Shown piece after piece: positions 62,189 through 64,000 of a stretch of DNA of 64,000 bases. Position numbers and translations under genes: made by a program. The notes below the pieces were generated by a model. That model was not told the origin of the DNA. It saw only the letters and a program-made list of their open reading frames with translations, and made no database searches. Origin of the DNA: Bradyrhizobium sp. NAS96.2 (GTDB lineage: Bacteria; Pseudomonadota; Alphaproteobacteria; Rhizobiales; Xanthobacteraceae); contig NZ_LGHK01000037.1 of the NCBI RefSeq assembly GCF_001908235.1, forward strand, positions 16,324 through 80,323, read 5' to 3'. Position 1 is the stretch's first letter. Every line of letters starts with the position of its first letter.

Positions 62189-62593
62189 TTATTTCGAAAG
62201 ACGAGCGGAAGGAGCAGACTTCGCAAGACATTCGTTAACGGCGGCAACCAGCGCCTGCGGGGTAAACGGCTTGCGCAGGCAGGCGGACGCCCCGAGCTCG
62301 ATCGTCATCCGCAGGAAGTCCGGCGCGCGGTCGGCATTGGCGAAGGCATAGCCCGACATCGCGATGACCGGAATCTCGGGGGCGCGCTCGTGGAACATGC
62401 GGATCGCCTCGAAACCGCGCATATGCGGCATGAAGACGTCGACCAGCATGACATCGAACGTGGCCTGGTCCAGCGCGCGCATACCCGCTTCGCCGCCGTC
62501 CGCGACGGTGACGTCGAAGCCCTGGCGCTGCAAACACACCTCGATGGCAACGCACACCATCGGGTCGTCATCGACCACGAGAACGCTCGGCAC
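62189..62593 (-). CDS. Single-domain response regulator
   Basis: 134 residues from a GTG at 62593 (GAGG seven bases upstream), beginning VPSVLVVDDDPM; a longer frame to 62644 is possible. The receiver domain has the acidic DDD pocket, the phosphoacceptor Asp in MLVDVFMPH, and IAMSGYAF plus LRKPF (Thr/Ser and Lys positions). No output domain, so it probably acts as a phosphorelay or CheY-like partner of the adjacent kinase. Confidence 0.9.
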   Translation of the reverse strand: MPSVLVVDDDPMVCVAIEVCLQRQGFDVTVADGGEAGMRALDQATFDVMLVDVFMPHMRGFEAIRMFHERAPEIPVIAMSGYAFANADRAPDFLRMTIELGASACLRKPFTPQALVAAVNECLAKSAPSARLSK

Positions 62594-62767
62594 GATGCAT
62601 CCTCTTGCTGCGGCCTCGCGTGCCTCGCTTGGCCCGTCCGTCAATTAAGGCGGAACCTGGATGGAAAGTCTGTATCATAGAATGCATATGCTGTTTGCTG
62701 ACAAGCAGATTTCCAGCTAGCCCTGATACCATCACTTGTATTTGTCCGCCCACATTACGACAGGTCC

Positions 62768-63664
62768 ATGACCGCAGTTCCCGTCGCCGGCCGCGCGCCG
62801 CTGTCACCGCTCGGCCTCGGATTCCTGGTCGTCGCCTCGATCGGCTGGGGCCTCAATTTCCCGATCATGAAATTCCTCCTCACGGAGTGGCCGCCGTTGT
62901 CGTCGCGCGGGCTCTGCGGCGTGGTCGGCGCGCTCGGGCTCGCTCTGGTGGCGCTCGCGCGGGGGCAGACGCTGCGCGTCCCTGATGGCATGGGGTTGCG
63001 GCTTGCCCTGGTATCAACGCTGTCGATCGGCGGCTGGGTCGCCTCGATGGGCCTGGCGCTGATCTGGCTGCGCGCCAGCGAAGCGGCCGTGCTCGGCATA
63101 TCGATCCCGGTGTGGGTCGCGCTGGTGGCCTGGCCGGTGCTTGGCGAGCACGTGTCGCTGCCGCGTGCGCTCGCGCTTGCGGTCGCGCTCGCCGGGATCG
63201 CCGCGCTGATCGGCGGCGGCGGGATCGACGCCAGCCTCGGCAAGTTGCCGGGCATTCTGTTCGCGCTTGCAGGCGCGCTTTGCGTCGGGCTCGGCACGGT
63301 GCTGACCAAATTTTTCAAGCTTGCAATGCCGCCGCTGTCGCTCGCGGCCTGGCAGCTTGCGATCGGCTGCGTGCCGATCGCGATCGCCGGCGTCCTGATC
63401 GAGCAGCCGCAGCTCGCCGCGCTGTCGCAGTTCGGCTGGGCGTCGATGATCTACATGACGCTGATCCAGTTCTGTCTTTGCTATGTCTGCTGGTTCGCGG
63501 CGCTCGAGCGGCTGCCGGCGGCGACCGCGTCGATCGGCACGCTGTTGGTGCCCGTGGTCGGCGTGCTGGCCGCAGCGGCCATGCTGCGCGAGCCGCTCAG
63601 CGCGAGCGACATCGCGGCGCTGGTTGTGACATTCGCAGCCGTCGCGGTGGCGTTGCGGACATGA
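62768..63664 (+). CDS. EamA/DMT-family transporter 2
   Basis: 298 residues, ten membrane helices. It resembles the transporter at 58930 along its length (VASIGWGLNFPIMKFLLTEWPPLSSRG; LASWQLAIGCVPIAIAGVLIE-like segment; WPVLGE), so the two arose by duplication. Divergent from the response-regulator gene. A hairpin terminator follows directly. Confidence 0.92.
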   Translation: MTAVPVAGRAPLSPLGLGFLVVASIGWGLNFPIMKFLLTEWPPLSSRGLCGVVGALGLALVALARGQTLRVPDGMGLRLALVSTLSIGGWVASMGLALIWLRASEAAVLGISIPVWVALVAWPVLGEHVSLPRALALAVALAGIAALIGGGGIDASLGKLPGILFALAGALCVGLGTVLTKFFKLAMPPLSLAAWQLAIGCVPIAIAGVLIEQPQLAALSQFGWASMIYMTLIQFCLCYVCWFAALERLPAATASIGTLLVPVVGVLAAAAMLREPLSASDIAALVVTFAAVAVALRT

Positions 63665-63692
63665 AAAAGGGCGGCGTTGCCGCCGCCCTTCG
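63665..63692 (+). terminator. Rho-independent terminator between transporter and BA14K gene
   Basis: AAAAAGGGCGGCGTTGCCGC CGCCCTT: stem GGGCGGC / GCCGCCC flanked by A and T rich bases, so it may serve both convergent genes. Confidence 0.8.
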
Positions 63693-63717
63693 CCAATTTA
63701 GCAATTTCAGGCCGTGA

Positions 63718-64000
63718 TTACGGGCAGGGGTGCCGCAGGCCGTCAAAGCCGAGATAGGTGCCCGAGGCCGGATCGTAGGACCGGTAGCGCTGCGCGCAGT
63801 AGCTCGCGTCGCCGCCCGGCGCGGCCTCCACGGCGACAGGCGCGCTGTCGTCGTAATAGCCGTAGCTGTCGTCATAGTACCCGTATCCGGGGCCATAGCC
63901 GTAATAGGCGCCCGAAGCGAGGGCTCCGCCGACGACTGCACCGGCAACCGCGCCCGGCCAGAAGCCGCCGCCACGGTGATAGCCGCCGTGCCAGCCTCCG
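63718..64000 (-). CDS. BA14K-family protein, 5' end outside window
   Basis: Reading the minus strand in from the window edge gives a Gly/Tyr-rich stretch with a membrane-like segment (GAVAGAVVGGALASGAYYGYG) and the BA14K C-terminal motif YCAQRYRSYDPASGTYLGFD followed by GLRHPCP and a TAA at 63718. BA14K proteins are rhizobial/Brucella surface or periplasmic proteins first described as an immunoreactive lectin-like protein. The start codon and any signal peptide lie outside the window. Confidence 0.85.
   Translation of the reverse strand, partial: GGWHGGYHRGGGFWPGAVAGAVVGGALASGAYYGYGPGYGYYDDSYGYYDDSAPVAVEAAPGGDASYCAQRYRSYDPASGTYLGFDGLRHPCP

Noticed and set aside
60007..62238. Long forward frame (743 codons) opposite the hybrid kinase
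   Set aside because: Low-complexity Arg/Asp/His-rich translation, no domain; the opposite strand encodes a complete kinase.
1..64000. tRNA, rRNA or tmRNA genes
   Set aside because: No cloverleaf with the GTTCGA-type T-loop and acceptor pairing, and no rRNA segments, were recognised by reading.

Overview
The window is high-GC, densely packed DNA with the hallmarks of an alphaproteobacterium of the Bradyrhizobium group. These are an inference from gene content: a eukaryotic-type glutamine synthetase II (glnII) behind a -24/-12 promoter, a B12-dependent class II ribonucleotide reductase (nrdJ), a DUF2312/GapR nucleoid protein, BA14K, DUF2336 and PilZ proteins, and many short palindromic dispersed repeats in the gaps. 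No rRNA, tRNA, CRISPR array, prophage or complete insertion sequence was recognised.

Layout. 1-2.9 kb: a truncated SDR gene, an SGNH-type hydrolase, a tyrosine phosphatase and an MliC-like lysozyme inhibitor. 3-7.5 kb: a DUF2735-like gene divergent from glnII with its sigma-54 promoter, then a GrlR-domain gene with a cytoplasmic ModA-like binding protein and a Sel1-repeat protein. 7.6-11.2 kb: a membrane-tethered winged-helix/TPR regulator divergent from an exported amidohydrolase. 11.2-15.1 kb: a three-gene molybdenum hydroxylase operon (Tat-exported large subunit, 2Fe-2S subunit, dihaem cytochrome). 15.2-20.2 kb: an exported protein of unknown function, a second GrlR-domain gene, a DMT transporter, an ABC-F ATPase and a REP-flanked RAYT transposase broken by a frameshift. 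20-25 kb: hexapeptide acyltransferase, metallo-beta-lactamase-fold hydrolase, a DUF2336-PilZ operon, an AraC regulator and another PilZ protein. 25-33 kb: PsiF-repeat protein, nitroreductase, acyl-CoA dehydrogenase, chemoreceptor, FMN reductase, SDR and a lipoprotein L,D-transpeptidase. 33-43 kb: cell-envelope and small proteins, including RlpA, CsaA, LysE-type exporter, PdxY and PaiB. 43-52 kb: polyphosphate glucokinase, PLP enzyme, LLM flavoenzyme, ceramidase-like membrane hydrolase with a paired operator, metallophosphoesterase, GapR, PanD and many repeats. 52.3-54.1 kb: an AT-richer two-gene HEPN/DUF262 cassette, the best candidate for an acquired defence or toxin module. 54.3-64 kb: nrdJ with a long leader, two paralogous DMT exporters flanking a response regulator/hybrid kinase pair, and a truncated BA14K gene.

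The genes are mostly core metabolism, envelope and signalling genes in short operons. The accessory signals are concentrated in the repeat-rich gaps (41-43 kb, 47-52 kb), at the RAYT locus and at the HEPN/DUF262 cassette. Several starts given here differ from the longest reading frame and were chosen by ribosome-binding site, overlap with the upstream gene or family alignment. Two short genes (57 codons each) and the two genes cut by the window edges were read directly from the sequence.
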